DNA of 64,000 bases, taken from the NCBI GenBank assembly GCA_017427685.1, contig JAFRSH010000014.1, forward strand, positions 78,916 to 142,915, read 5' to 3'. The notes beneath the pieces are model-generated. The model saw only the letters and a list, made by a program, of their open reading frames with translations. It was not told the origin of the DNA and searched no databases. This document shows positions 50,133 through 60,863 of this stretch, in pieces. The translations under genes were made by a program, and so were the position numbers. Positions within the stretch are counted from its first letter, which is position 1; the number at the start of each line of letters is the position of its first letter. This stretch comes from Lachnospiraceae bacterium. Lineage in GTDB: Bacteria > Bacillota > Clostridia > Lachnospirales > Lachnospiraceae.

Positions 50133-53100
50133 ACCGGCACGTTTTATCTCGATGATATTGATACTTTCGGTCGTGATAGCCGTATTCGACCACATAAGCG
50201 TCAGCTCCGCAGGATCCGGCGGAACGGCAGGCTACGGCGAAACGATCAACGGGCAAATAGTCTCTGCGGACGACCGGGCCTCCGGGAACGACAGGTGGAG
50301 CGGCGACAGAAGCGTCGTGCTGCCGGAGGGTACGCTTTGGTGGGTTCAGTACCACAATCCCTTAAACGGCGGCGCGAGGACGGCACTCACGGATCCTGCG
50401 GGCGTGGCCGGCGGGAACAAAGCCGTGACATACACCGCGGACACCGGGTCGGAGTACGTCTACTACAGAACCGTTGGGATGCGTTTTACGATCGAGAAAG
50501 AGTCTGAAGACGGGTGGGACATCCCCACACTCGACATGGATGCGGACAGCCGGGTCTGGGAGAGGGATTCGGTCAGGTTCGTGGATGTTTTCCTTGAGGG
50601 GATCGGTAACGATGTCAAGCTGCGTACTTCGGCAATGCTCGAGAGCGGGCCTTCTGCCGGCGGACGCAGGCGCGTGAGCACTTCGGTTCTGGTGAACAAG
50701 GACGTGACGGGCAGCGGCGGTGTGATCGAGGGTCACTACTTCATCAACAATTTCCTCAGGAGAGACGACACGGGGGAGATCGTGGATGACTGCGTCGTCG
50801 GGCAGCTCATTAGCGTTGAGTGCGGTGGAGGGAAGCTTTCGACCGGCAACTGGAGGATATATGCGTCACACATACTGGAGATCATGACGGCGACTGCGCA
50901 GGAGCAGGCAAACGGGCAGCTTGTCCTGAGCAACAGGCGTGAGCGTTACGTCCGTGATGGTTCGGGGGCGCTTGTTCCGGATGTCAGGACCACACTCGTC
51001 GATGTGCGCGACGCGGCACACTGGGCCCCGGCGACGAACAATGACTACCTCCCCGCGCTCTTTAACAGGTACCTCAGGCTGGAGAACGAAAGCTTCATAG
51101 TGCCGACCGTGGTCGTTCATTATTATAGGCTCGGCGCGGATCCCGTGGCGGGTACGGTGAGGACGGACACTTACCGGGCCGCAAGCGGATTCGGGATTTT
51201 TAACCCTGTCCGGCTCAATTACACTTCGGTGCAGTCAGAGCGTCCCGAAAACCTCAGCCTGTTCCTTGACAACTCACTTTTTGAGAATCCGGGGACTGTT
51301 TACGATTCGTATAAGGGAATCATGGTATTTGCGGGCGATGCGCCGGATGCTCATGAAGCGGGCGAACCGGGGGCATCGCAGAGCGCAGGTTACATGACGA
51401 GATTTACGGTCAGCGGAAATGCACAGCGTCCGATGATAACACCCACGCTCGTTGTTGATAAGAACGGCAGGGAGGTTTTTGTTCAGACACCGTACCTGAG
51501 CGTATGGGTGCCTCTGAGATCCGCTGTGAGGCTGAGTTTCATGTACGTCACATCGGAGAGCGAGAGCCCCGTGCTCGTGCGGGACGGCGGGCCGGTGAGC
51601 GTCGGGACGGGGACGGATCCTTTTGAGAGTATTCTCTACGCGCTCAAAGGAAACGATGTTGTCCGTGACCTCGCCGATCCTCTTAAAACTGCGGACGGGG
51701 CGGGGTACGAGCTTGCGAAGGGCACTCCCGAAGAGACCGTGAGGTACTTCTACGGAACGAACGGGTGGAACATCGAAAGAACTGCGGCCACGGGCAACAG
51801 CATCAGGGACCCGAAAAGAACAGCCCTGCAGCTTACCCTGACCGGGCAGACGCACGACGGCAGAGCTTATGGCGTCATGGGGCAGGGAAGCGGGACCCGG
51901 CCGAGCTTTAATGCCGACAGGTACGTGACGGATGTAGTTTTCTACGTGAGGGTTGTCAGGAAAACAGATCCCGTAGAAACGCGGAAGCTTTACGTGAGGT
52001 ACGTTCCTGCGAGCGGCACGACGCACATCTTAAAGGATGTGGGGCCGATCACGATCCCGGCTGGCAGTGATCTTGACTATGTTTTCGAGGCGGACCAAAC
52101 GATCGAGTACGCCGGGAGGACGTACAAGCCGGCCTCCGACCCTGTCGGCGCGGCGCGCCCGCTCCTCGGGGTATGGACCGGGGATGAGGACAAGCTTCCC
52201 AACTCGTACTCGCGCGTGACGAATCCCGCCAATGCAGGGACATACCAAACGGCGCAGACCCGGTACCAAGGGACGGGGCGATTCGTGATCACGGTTCCCG
52301 CGGACGCGCGTGAGGCGATGCTCTTTATCCCGTGTGAGGAGCAGGTTACGGTGAGTGTGGGGGCAGACGTGACCGTCTACTACATAAAGGCCTCCAAGCA
52401 GAACGGTTACACCGTGCTCACCACCGAGAGGAAGAGCCTGCCGGTGGGGTATTACGAGGCGGCCTGTGCGCGCGGGACTCCGGAGAGCGAGTTCCTGGTC
52501 AGAACGGAGGTGGCCGACGACCGGACGGGCGCCCACTGGACGGTGGTCGACGAACCGGGTTCCGGGGAGTACGGCTACCTCGCTGTTGCGTCGCAGAAGA
52601 AGAACGCTGCGCTCGGCAACGGAAGCTACCCGGACCTTACGGGGGAACCCGGCTGGACGGTGCTCGGCTACAGCAAGAGGCAGACGGGCGACTCCATGAA
52701 GATCACGGTATCTCTTATGGAGGGCGCGCAGGCCTACGAGATCTTTGTTCCGTGTAACCTCAAATCGGGCGACAACCCGGTCCGCTTCTACGCGGTCGAC
52801 GCCTCGACCGGGAGACTTCTGGTGTCAGATCCGGTCGCGACAAGCTTTACCACCGGCGCCGAGTCTCTGATAGACATCTCCGACTGCGAGGAGATAAGCG
52901 TCGGGCAAAAGACCTACGTGATCCTCGGCGAACGGCTCGAGTCCGAGGAAAACTACCCCTACAAGACATCCGCCTACGCCTATGCCGGCTTTTTGACTTC
53001 CGCAGTCCCGTCGGAGGCTTCCTACTCCGCCAACATAGTGCGGCCGACTGCTCTGGCGTGGGACGGAACGGAGTTGTCGTCGACGTCTGACTCGCTTAAG

Positions 53101-56100
53101 ACCAGGAATGTCTACATCAACACGTCAGGCCTGCAGATCCCGTCGGGTAACATAATCGCTGTCTACGTCCCGTACAGGACGGCCTCGAAGGTAAATGTGT
53201 TCCTGATCACGGACGAGGACGCCCTGAGCGACCCGACGGAGAGCGCAGTGGTCCGAAGCTCTTTTTCGGTCTCACGGTCCTACTGGGCCGACGAGTCCTC
53301 GACCCTGACTCCCGATGTCGGTGCTTCGGGGGCGGGGTGGTTTGAGTTTGAGGTTCCGGATGAGATCTGCGACTCACACGGAACATCTTTTTTTATGTCG
53401 GACGATGAGCCCGTTGCGCTGTGCCACGACGACTGCTGTGACGGCGTGCTCCAAAGGGTCGGGCTATGCTCGGTGAGCTGTCCGTTGTGCGACGGGACGG
53501 GGATCGTGAGCGCGCACGGTCGTGCCGGTACCATGGGAGCGCGTGAGAAGTGCTCTTTCTGTTCAGGCAGCGGAGTGTGGGTCACCGCGATGAATTACAG
53601 GTCTCTCGGGCGCGAAACGGCGCTCAGCAACTACGGGACCGAGGTTAAATACAAGTGCACAAAGTGCGGGGGGACAGGCTTTGATTCCTCGCTTGCGGAG
53701 CATGCACACGAAACGAAGAACTGCCCTGAGTGCAACAGGGACGGCAAGGGTCCTTACTCGGTCTGTCCGATCTGTAACGGCAGAGGCAAGACGCCTTATT
53801 CGACATGGGAGAACTCTTCCTATGTCGACGAGAACGGAGTCTTCTACACGACGAGCACCTCCGTCATCAGGTACCGGACCTGCAATATCTGCCGCGGGAG
53901 CGGGACGTACACATGCGGGACGTGTGACGGCTCCGGGCATGTCGACGGCGATCTGTGCATGAATTGTCACACCGAACGGTACTACCAGCTGACGGGTTCG
54001 ACGATCTACACGATCGCTTCATACGGCTCGGGCTACAACGTCAGGCGCCGCGAAATCTGCCGCGGCTGCGGAGGAAAGGGACTGTCGCTCTGCGGTGCCT
54101 GTAACGGCACGGGCTGGAGTAAAAATCATGACGAGACGGGGCACCTGCTCCCGTGTACGAACTGCGGGGGTTACCGCTACGAATCCGGAGGCAACGTGAT
54201 CTACCAGTCGGGCGTGTACGTGCAGTCGCCGCGCCACTGGGAGTACAAAAAGGGTTCGGGCGAGGTGGCCTGTTCCTGCGTCAGTGAGCGCTATATCGCC
54301 GATCCCGACCCCGCCGGCTGGGACCGGACGTACTCGCGCGGGAATTACACGGAGTATTACGTCGACGACGGCTACATAACTCACAGAGACAACGAATCCT
54401 TCATGTACGGCGGGTTTTACTGTAAGAAGTGTAACGCTTATATCTTAGCGGCGGGGTTTCCGACCGGAGCCACGCTTATCAGCAGGAAGGACAAGAAGGG
54501 GCTTTCGAACCTGACGGTCTGCGGCGGTTCCGGCAATCTGTCGGCGAATCTTTTTGACACACAGTACAGGACGGTTACTTTTGAGGATGAGCTTCCGGGG
54601 ATCATCGAGAATCACGCGAGCTGCGGTCTGGAACTGATGACGGCGCGAAGCTCTTACGGGGAGGCACTGAGGGACACCGCGCACAGAACGACGGTGTGCA
54701 GATCGGATGACCCGGATGCAGGAGGGAAACCGGCGAACACCACTGCGAACGAACCTCCTCTCATCAGGATGAAGGTTTTTGTACCTAGTGATTCCGGAAC
54801 GAAGGCAACCGACGTCTACATCCTTTACACGGAGTGGCAGGCTTTCTCTATGCCTGACCCGCAACCGCGCGTCGAACCGCCGGAGCCCTACGAGCAGGCT
54901 GATGACGTCGTTTGGACCGATACGGACACGGATGATTGCGCAGTAAGGATCGTGGCCGGTGAGAACGGAGGGGTGATCTACGACCCGTCGCTTTCGATCC
55001 CTTCAGGGAGAAACCTGAAGCTGGAGGCCAAGGGCAGGAAGTATCTCTGTGAAATGACGCTTTCCAACGCCGTGGGGGTGATCGAGATCCCTGTTACGGT
55101 GCGGTATCCTTACGCCTTTTACGAGTCGGCGGCCGCGTACAGGAGGGGAGACGAGCCCGTGGTGTCGGGTAATGTCGAACGGATCGTGAACGTCGTGCGA
55201 CCCTACAGCTATTGGACGGTTGAGAAGTTCGCGGTATGGAGCCTCAAGGAGGCGGGCGCGTCGACCAACGTGCTCAAGGCTGCTCCTTCGGGTTACGAAA
55301 GGGTAGTCGCGTCTCCGGGGAGTGGCACAACGCCTGCGTTTTCGGTAGAAAGACTCGGAGACCTCACGGATCATATCCCGAATCTGCCTTCGTCTGAAGG
55401 GTTTGTACTGACTGCGGACGGCTTCTACGCTGATATCTACAGAAACGGGGTTGCGCCTGCGGTTCCCGTGCTCGACGAGGGTTATGCCGAGCAGCTTGCC
55501 TACAGCGCTGTACCTGAACTGACAGTGCTCGATGATACGCTCGTGTTTGAAGGGGAAGTGGTCCTTGGGGGAGCAGGTTTTTCGGGTGGCTCTGCGGGAC
55601 CGGGGACCCCTTTCACAGGGAGTGGAAACACAGTAGGACCTACAGGAACTATGCCTCACACCGGCGAGACTATGACATTTTACTCGGTTGACAGGAAGAT
55701 CCCGATGACCAAGACAAACGGAACGTACCCTGTGATCGCAACAACAGTGAGTTACACTCTCGCTCCCGGAAGCGTGGGACTCTTCGATGAAACTAAGTAC
55801 AGGAGCACTGGGGTTTCTACACCTGTAGTAGTACAGACACCCGTATATGTGAGGGGGAGTCTGACTATGACGGGTCCCTCGTCCGCCCAAAGCTCCACCC
55901 CGGGGTCGGGTGTTTCGGGGAAGAGTAATGTCATGTACGTACAGGAGAAGGACGCTGATACCGCGCAGGTCTGGGCGGTAATCGGTGAAGAACGTGCGTA
56001 TGCGGGTTATGATCCGTCAAAGGCTTCGGAGACCTTTTGTACATGCGATCTCTTTGCGAGTCTGACCAATACGGCTGACGCGGCGCACCCGCACCTGCCG

Positions 56101-57186
56101 TATCCGGGGTACGGAGTTCGAACCTTTGACAGAGACATCTATACTCCCGTGCCCGGTGAGCTCCCGTACAACCGCATCTCGTCGGACATCAGGATAGTGG
56201 TGGATCGCTCCGTCCGAGCGGGACAGATCTCATGGGAACCGGACTATATCGAGAATTATGCGGATGTCGTGCTGGAAGCGGGAGAGTGGCTCACCATTCC
56301 CACCGACACCGTGATACGTTTCATCGTTCCGCCGGATACGCGGGAAGGCAGGCATTACATCACATTCGCAAGCGTAGCGACCAACAAAGAGGATCCGGAG
56401 GATACCCTTTCAACCGCCATGCAGATTGCCAACACCTATTACCTGAGCCACGCCGTTTATGACAGGAAGTACTTTAATGTCACGGGCAGGCTCCGGGGGC
56501 TGACACTGGAGTCCGGACACACAATAGGAGTTGGAGACAGGAGCGCGGCGGGGCTTGTGCTTGCGGATCCGCCCACGAGTTTCTTCCCGGCGACAGAGAA
56601 GGACGGTGTAAGAGCGGGAGTGACTGCCCACTTCTCAATCATAAGCGACGGTGTCAGAGCGAACAGTGAGATTTTGAAGGGCTTGTCTTTCTCACCGAAG
56701 ATTTTTTATGTTCCGTATGACAGCGACACGGGTGAACTGTGTCGTGACGAAGCGGTGGAAGCGGATCTCTGGTACAACCCGGGACCTTACACGGGCAAGC
56801 CGGGGCTGACACTTTTTGAGCCTGAGATTGTGTCTACAATCGTAGAAAACAAGCAGAGTCAGCTTAAAATGGGCTTTTCCCTCTTCATCCCGGCGGGCCT
56901 TAAGGTTACGGTGAAGGGTGCTCTCACGAACACTCCTCAGTCGGTAGGATTTACTTCGAATGACAAGGTTTGGCTCAAAAACGGAGTGATCGTCATCACC
57001 TTTGACCCACGCGTCACCTACCGGATCGCCGATCGTACCGTCACAGTCGGCTACGACTGCGGCCCCGCAGACATGTGGTCCCTTGAAGGTTACCGTACCA
57101 CCTCAGGCTTCCGTAAGGGGGACGTCCTTGCTTTCAACCTTTCATCCGATATCAGGGACGTATTCTTCGTGGATCACCTCAACTGA
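50116..57186 (+). CDS. giant exported protein with an expanded DnaJ-type zinc-finger array
   Basis: The 2356-residue protein begins with a Sec signal peptide (basic 1-9, hydrophobic 10-24, cleavage near SSA at 30-32). Residues about 35-1090 are beta-rich and repetitive. A Cys-rich region (about 1100-1442) holds at least eight CxxCxGxG motifs (CPLCDGTG, CSFCSGSG, CTKCGGTG, CPICNGRG, CNICRGSG, CGTCDGSG, CRGCGGKG, CGACNGTG) and four or more degenerate CxxC pairs; DnaJ itself has four. The rest (1450-2356) is beta-rich with Gly/Ser/Pro linkers and no LPXTG, membrane or SLH anchor. A strong AAGGAGG lies in the preceding gene. Its base composition is more GC-rich than its flanks. Presumably a zinc-binding surface or assembly factor; nothing is established. 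Confidence 0.85.
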   Translation: MLRKNKPARFISMILILSVVIAVFDHISVSSAGSGGTAGYGETINGQIVSADDRASGNDRWSGDRSVVLPEGTLWWVQYHNPLNGGARTALTDPAGVAGGNKAVTYTADTGSEYVYYRTVGMRFTIEKESEDGWDIPTLDMDADSRVWERDSVRFVDVFLEGIGNDVKLRTSAMLESGPSAGGRRRVSTSVLVNKDVTGSGGVIEGHYFINNFLRRDDTGEIVDDCVVGQLISVECGGGKLSTGNWRIYASHILEIMTATAQEQANGQLVLSNRRERYVRDGSGALVPDVRTTLVDVRDAAHWAPATNNDYLPALFNRYLRLENESFIVPTVVVHYYRLGADPVAGTVRTDTYRAASGFGIFNPVRLNYTSVQSERPENLSLFLDNSLFENPGTVYDSYKGIMVFAGDAPDAHEAGEPGASQSAGYMTRFTVSGNAQRPMITPTLVVDKNGREVFVQTPYLSVWVPLRSAVRLSFMYVTSESESPVLVRDGGPVSVGTGTDPFESILYALKGNDVVRDLADPLKTADGAGYELAKGTPEETVRYFYGTNGWNIERTAATGNSIRDPKRTALQLTLTGQTHDGRAYGVMGQGSGTRPSFNADRYVTDVVFYVRVVRKTDPVETRKLYVRYVPASGTTHILKDVGPITIPAGSDLDYVFEADQTIEYAGRTYKPASDPVGAARPLLGVWTGDEDKLPNSYSRVTNPANAGTYQTAQTRYQGTGRFVITVPADAREAMLFIPCEEQVTVSVGADVTVYYIKASKQNGYTVLTTERKSLPVGYYEAACARGTPESEFLVRTEVADDRTGAHWTVVDEPGSGEYGYLAVASQKKNAALGNGSYPDLTGEPGWTVLGYSKRQTGDSMKITVSLMEGAQAYEIFVPCNLKSGDNPVRFYAVDASTGRLLVSDPVATSFTTGAESLIDISDCEEISVGQKTYVILGERLESEENYPYKTSAYAYAGFLTSAVPSEASYSANIVRPTALAWDGTELSSTSDSLKTRNVYINTSGLQIPSGNIIAVYVPYRTASKVNVFLITDEDALSDPTESAVVRSSFSVSRSYWADESSTLTPDVGASGAGWFEFEVPDEICDSHGTSFFMSDDEPVALCHDDCCDGVLQRVGLCSVSCPLCDGTGIVSAHGRAGTMGAREKCSFCSGSGVWVTAMNYRSLGRETALSNYGTEVKYKCTKCGGTGFDSSLAEHAHETKNCPECNRDGKGPYSVCPICNGRGKTPYSTWENSSYVDENGVFYTTSTSVIRYRTCNICRGSGTYTCGTCDGSGHVDGDLCMNCHTERYYQLTGSTIYTIASYGSGYNVRRREICRGCGGKGLSLCGACNGTGWSKNHDETGHLLPCTNCGGYRYESGGNVIYQSGVYVQSPRHWEYKKGSGEVACSCVSERYIADPDPAGWDRTYSRGNYTEYYVDDGYITHRDNESFMYGGFYCKKCNAYILAAGFPTGATLISRKDKKGLSNLTVCGGSGNLSANLFDTQYRTVTFEDELPGIIENHASCGLELMTARSSYGEALRDTAHRTTVCRSDDPDAGGKPANTTANEPPLIRMKVFVPSDSGTKATDVYILYTEWQAFSMPDPQPRVEPPEPYEQADDVVWTDTDTDDCAVRIVAGENGGVIYDPSLSIPSGRNLKLEAKGRKYLCEMTLSNAVGVIEIPVTVRYPYAFYESAAAYRRGDEPVVSGNVERIVNVVRPYSYWTVEKFAVWSLKEAGASTNVLKAAPSGYERVVASPGSGTTPAFSVERLGDLTDHIPNLPSSEGFVLTADGFYADIYRNGVAPAVPVLDEGYAEQLAYSAVPELTVLDDTLVFEGEVVLGGAGFSGGSAGPGTPFTGSGNTVGPTGTMPHTGETMTFYSVDRKIPMTKTNGTYPVIATTVSYTLAPGSVGLFDETKYRSTGVSTPVVVQTPVYVRGSLTMTGPSSAQSSTPGSGVSGKSNVMYVQEKDADTAQVWAVIGEERAYAGYDPSKASETFCTCDLFASLTNTADAAHPHLPYPGYGVRTFDRDIYTPVPGELPYNRISSDIRIVVDRSVRAGQISWEPDYIENYADVVLEAGEWLTIPTDTVIRFIVPPDTREGRHYITFASVATNKEDPEDTLSTAMQIANTYYLSHAVYDRKYFNVTGRLRGLTLESGHTIGVGDRSAAGLVLADPPTSFFPATEKDGVRAGVTAHFSIISDGVRANSEILKGLSFSPKIFYVPYDSDTGELCRDEAVEADLWYNPGPYTGKPGLTLFEPEIVSTIVENKQSQLKMGFSLFIPAGLKVTVKGALTNTPQSVGFTSNDKVWLKNGVIVITFDPRVTYRIADRTVTVGYDCGPADMWSLEGYRTTSGFRKGDVLAFNLSSDIRDVFFVDHLN

Positions 57187-57210
57187 TACAGAACCTTTCT
57201 GTTCGTTTCC

Positions 57211-57239
57211 TTGCCAAACCACACACCAAATGATAGAAT
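57211..57239 (+). promoter_or_regulatory. sigma-A promoter of the DUF5717-DUF5716 operon
   Basis: TTGCCA (57211-57216), 17 bp, TAGAAT (57234-57239), 60 bp before the start codon. Confidence 0.75.
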
Positions 57240-57299
57240 GATTACATATGGGAAACGAGGCTTACAATTCCCAAATGTAGCAGTCTGTCGGGGTGCCGG

Positions 57300-60200
57300 A
57301 TGAAGGAAAAAATCGGTCTTTTTGCCAAAGGGATATTTTCCTACGAGAGACCCGCTCTTTCTTTGTCTGTTGAAAAGCTGAATCTGTCTGTTTCAACAGG
57401 AAGCAAGGCGAGGGGGTCTTTCATCGTATCTTCGACGGGCAACCGTCCCTTCAAAGGGATAGCGTTCTGCGACGAAAGTCTTCTTGCTTTCGATGATCCG
57501 GCCTTTCTCGGAACAGAGAACACACTGACATTTACAATCGATGCCACGCATCTCGATGCGGGCGATAAAGTGAAAGGAACGATCGTGGTCGTCACCGAGT
57601 ACGGTGAGGTTCACGTTCCTTTTGCATGCCTTGTGAATTCTCTCTCATGCAACTCGTCGCTCGGCCCCGTTTCGGACATCTTCCAGTTCGCGAACCTCGC
57701 GCAGACCGACTGGACCGAGGCAAAGACACTGTTCAAGTCGGACAGCTTCGCAAGCGTTTTCTCGGGAACCTCCCAGAAGGCGGAGCTTGCCATCAGGGCA
57801 CTTAGGGGCTGTAACAACATCTCGCTCGCAGTCGAGGAATTCCTTATCGCACTCAGGAAGAAACGCGTCGTTACAGTTGATGTCGACAAGAGTGAAGTGG
57901 AATTCGATTCGCCCGAGGAGTGCACGGAGGGCTGCACCGTTACCCTCACCAAGGACACCTGGGGCTACGTCCAGCTCGGATGCGAAGCGGAGGGCGATTT
58001 CGTGAAGCCCGGCGCGAGAGTCATCTGGACGGACGACTTCGAGGGCAACACATGTAAGCTTAAATTTGAAATAGATAAAGAGAAACTCAGACCCGGTCGC
58101 AATTTCGGTGCGCTCAGGCTCTCGTCCCTGAGAGCCGACAACGTCATCGAGGTGAAGTGTCGCAACGAATCCGCCAAGAGGCGCACGCTCCTCATCAAGA
58201 GCAGGATCAGACACGACATGATCTCAGTGACCGAGTCTTATATCAGATACAGGTTCGGCAAGATCCCGTCGAACCGCTTTACGGCAGAGGTCGAGACTGT
58301 ACTCGACGGTCTCAGACCGCTCAGGAACGAGACGATCTACGACAGATTACTGAACATCTACGCGCTCGCTGTCTCCGGCAAGGCCTTTAAGGCTGACACC
58401 CTCCTGAGGGGCATCCTCGAAGAGGAGGAGTGGAGAGGAGCGTCTCCGAGGATCTACGGAAGTGTTCTCTTCCTTGAAGGGATCATCCGCAGAGAAGACC
58501 CGCGCAGTGTCACGGAGCACTTAAGACGCGTATACGAACAGTCGGACGACCCCTTCGTCATGGTGCTCTGCATCCTGGCGGACGAGCGTCAGTCCATACT
58601 CCCCGAGCACGCCTACGAAATGCTGAAGGAGAGCTCGCAGTCGTCGATCCTTTCGATACCTGTCATTACCGAAGCCGCTTTGATCATCGCCAGAAGACCC
58701 GAAGTCATCAGAGAACTCGGACTGTTTGACATAAAAGCCATCGACATGGCCCTCGAGAACAAAGCTATCCAGAGAAAGGGTGCCCAGACCCTTTCGTACG
58801 CAGCATCGAGATGCAAGAAGGCCGGAAGCCTCTTTATCGATGTGTTTGATAAGCTGTATTCACAGTTCCCCGTGCCTGAGGTGCTCGAAGCGCTCTGCCA
58901 CATAGTCATGGTTTCCGAAGAGCGCAGCGCACGTACATACAGGATCCTCCTTAAGGGCTGCAGGGACAACGTCAGGGAAGTCGGCATATTTGAGGAGTGC
59001 GTCAGGTCTCTTGCCGCAGCGGGCCTCACTGAGACAGCCGATCAGATCCTGACTGCCTACTTCGAGAAGGGTATCGACCTTGAAGACAGCGTGAAAGCGG
59101 CATTCTTCGCGAACGTTGCCCGTAACAGGGACAAGCTGCCGCTCGTTTCGCCTGCCTTCAACATGCTCATACGCGAGTTCACGATCGCAGGGATGCGTGA
59201 AGGGAAAGTGGATCCCGATCACGTGACCCTTTATAACGACCTCCACGGTCTTGAGACACTTCCGGCCGATGCGGTTGCCAAGCTGCCTGAGATCGTCTTC
59301 AAGCATAAGGTCTCGAACATCGGCATGCCTCACGCGGCTTATGTCTGCGTCGTGCACAGGCAGCGTACGGAGGAGACAAGATATCCCGTGATCGACGGCG
59401 AAGCGCTCGTGGACATTTACACAGACCAGTATATACTCTGCTTTGAGGATGGGGACGGCTCGCGCCTGCTTGAGTGCGAGCATGATCTTGAGAGACTCAT
59501 CACCAACAACGAACTTATCGATTTCTGTCTTGAGAACTGCACCGACGACCTGAACGTTGCGCTCAATATCTGCGTTTCCAAGAAAACGATCGAAGCGACC
59601 CGCAGGTGCCGCGAGAACGAGGAACTGAGCGAAGAATTCAGGCTCATCTGCACCAAGAGACTGATCGCCTATTACTACGAGAACCTTGAAGGCGAGATGA
59701 TGGAGAGCTACCTCGTGGGACTTGATCTGTCGAGGCTTACCCGCAAGGAGCGCTCGGCCATGATCGAGCTTATGATCAACAGGGAGCTCTACAGCCTTGC
59801 GTTCAAGAACATCGAGCTTTACGGCTGCTACGGGATTGACGTGCGCAAGCTCGCGAGACTTGCATCCAAGCTGCTTGCATCCCACAGCGAGGTCGACGAC
59901 CGTAACCTTTTGGTATCGATCTGTGCGACCGTTTTTGATGCGGGCAGGGCAGACAAGAACATCCTCGCGCTGCTCGCGACTTACTACAGCGGTGACTGCG
60001 AAACGACCTACGCGATCTGGAAGAGCGCGGTTGACGAGGGCGTCGACACCACCGACATCGAGGAGAGGCTTCTCGGGCAGTTGCTCTTTACCGAGAGCGA
60101 CATGAACTATTCGAGAACGGTCTTCAAGCATTACTACTCACACCGCAGCTCGGGCAAGCTTGTCAAGGCATTTATCTCCTATTACGCATATGGCTGTCTC

Positions 60201-60827
60201 CTTTACGACCGCCCCCCGGACGACGAAATGCTCATGCTCATGAAGCGTGAGTGCGAATACGAGAGCAACGATGTGTGCGTTCTGGCACTTCTTAAGATCT
60301 ACTCGACAAGGACATCCTTTACGGATGCCGAGAAGCAGTTCATAGAGAAAGAGCTTGAGCGCATGGAGGGTAAGAACCGCGTGTTCCCGTTCTTTGCGAA
60401 ATTCGCGGGACAGATCAGCGTACCTCATACGATCCGCGACAGGTACTACATAGAATATCATACAGAGCCCGGCAAGCAGGTCTTCATCGACTACAGGATC
60501 TGTAAGGGCGGCGCCGAGAGCGAGTTCGTACACGAACCGATGCGGGACGCAGGGTACGGGATCTTCGTCAAGGAAGTGACTCTCTTCTGTGATGAGTCTG
60601 TTCAGTACTACATCACCGAAGGAACCGGTGACACGAGGCAGATCACACAGTCCTGTATCGATTACGTTCAGTCACAGGGAACCGAGCGCAACCTCTCACG
60701 TTACGGAAGGCTTTCGCTCATCATCGAGGCTGAAAGGATGCATGACAGAGAGACGCTCGTGAGGGCGCTTGAGGATTACCTTAAGAAAGATCACCTTTGC
60801 AGAAAACTCTTCAACCCGATCACATAA
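57300..60827 (+). CDS. large cytoplasmic DUF5717-like protein
   Basis: The 1175-residue protein has no signal peptide or membrane helix. Residues 1-300 are beta-rich and look like two or three Ig-like domains (LSVEKLNLSVSTGSKARGSF, VKGTIVVVTEYGEVHVPF). Residues about 310-1000 form a long alpha-helical solenoid with TPR/HEAT-like periodicity (RLLNIYALAVSGKAFKADTL, AYEMLKESSQSSILS), and the last 150 residues are again beta-rich (RDRYYIEYHTEPGKQVFIDY). From memory it matches the DUF5717 family of Lachnospiraceae, usually next to DUF5716; this was not verified by search. GGGGTG precedes the ATG. A scaffold role is inferred. Confidence 0.72.
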   Translation: MKEKIGLFAKGIFSYERPALSLSVEKLNLSVSTGSKARGSFIVSSTGNRPFKGIAFCDESLLAFDDPAFLGTENTLTFTIDATHLDAGDKVKGTIVVVTEYGEVHVPFACLVNSLSCNSSLGPVSDIFQFANLAQTDWTEAKTLFKSDSFASVFSGTSQKAELAIRALRGCNNISLAVEEFLIALRKKRVVTVDVDKSEVEFDSPEECTEGCTVTLTKDTWGYVQLGCEAEGDFVKPGARVIWTDDFEGNTCKLKFEIDKEKLRPGRNFGALRLSSLRADNVIEVKCRNESAKRRTLLIKSRIRHDMISVTESYIRYRFGKIPSNRFTAEVETVLDGLRPLRNETIYDRLLNIYALAVSGKAFKADTLLRGILEEEEWRGASPRIYGSVLFLEGIIRREDPRSVTEHLRRVYEQSDDPFVMVLCILADERQSILPEHAYEMLKESSQSSILSIPVITEAALIIARRPEVIRELGLFDIKAIDMALENKAIQRKGAQTLSYAASRCKKAGSLFIDVFDKLYSQFPVPEVLEALCHIVMVSEERSARTYRILLKGCRDNVREVGIFEECVRSLAAAGLTETADQILTAYFEKGIDLEDSVKAAFFANVARNRDKLPLVSPAFNMLIREFTIAGMREGKVDPDHVTLYNDLHGLETLPADAVAKLPEIVFKHKVSNIGMPHAAYVCVVHRQRTEETRYPVIDGEALVDIYTDQYILCFEDGDGSRLLECEHDLERLITNNELIDFCLENCTDDLNVALNICVSKKTIEATRRCRENEELSEEFRLICTKRLIAYYYENLEGEMMESYLVGLDLSRLTRKERSAMIELMINRELYSLAFKNIELYGCYGIDVRKLARLASKLLASHSEVDDRNLLVSICATVFDAGRADKNILALLATYYSGDCETTYAIWKSAVDEGVDTTDIEERLLGQLLFTESDMNYSRTVFKHYYSHRSSGKLVKAFISYYAYGCLLYDRPPDDEMLMLMKRECEYESNDVCVLALLKIYSTRTSFTDAEKQFIEKELERMEGKNRVFPFFAKFAGQISVPHTIRDRYYIEYHTEPGKQVFIDYRICKGGAESEFVHEPMRDAGYGIFVKEVTLFCDESVQYYITEGTGDTRQITQSCIDYVQSQGTERNLSRYGRLSLIIEAERMHDRETLVRALEDYLKKDHLCRKLFNPIT

Positions 60828-60863
60828 GCGTTCGGGCTGAGACAAACATACGGGGAATTATTG

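Noticed and set aside
8448..57186. Sortase (LPXTG), S-layer-homology or choline-binding anchors on the two giant proteins
   Set aside because: Their C-termini were read directly and show none of these; the first ends in a Big_2 domain, the second in a beta-rich stretch.
58860..60131. Long minus-strand open frame (about 423 codons) opposite the DUF5717-like gene
   Set aside because: It is fully antisense to a gene with clear domains, ribosome site and promoter; its product shows no recognisable domain, and long antisense frames are expected from the codon bias here. Other long antisense frames (for example 2955-3551, 6851-7612, 12507-13286, 51274-52026, 55003-55890) were dropped for the same reason.
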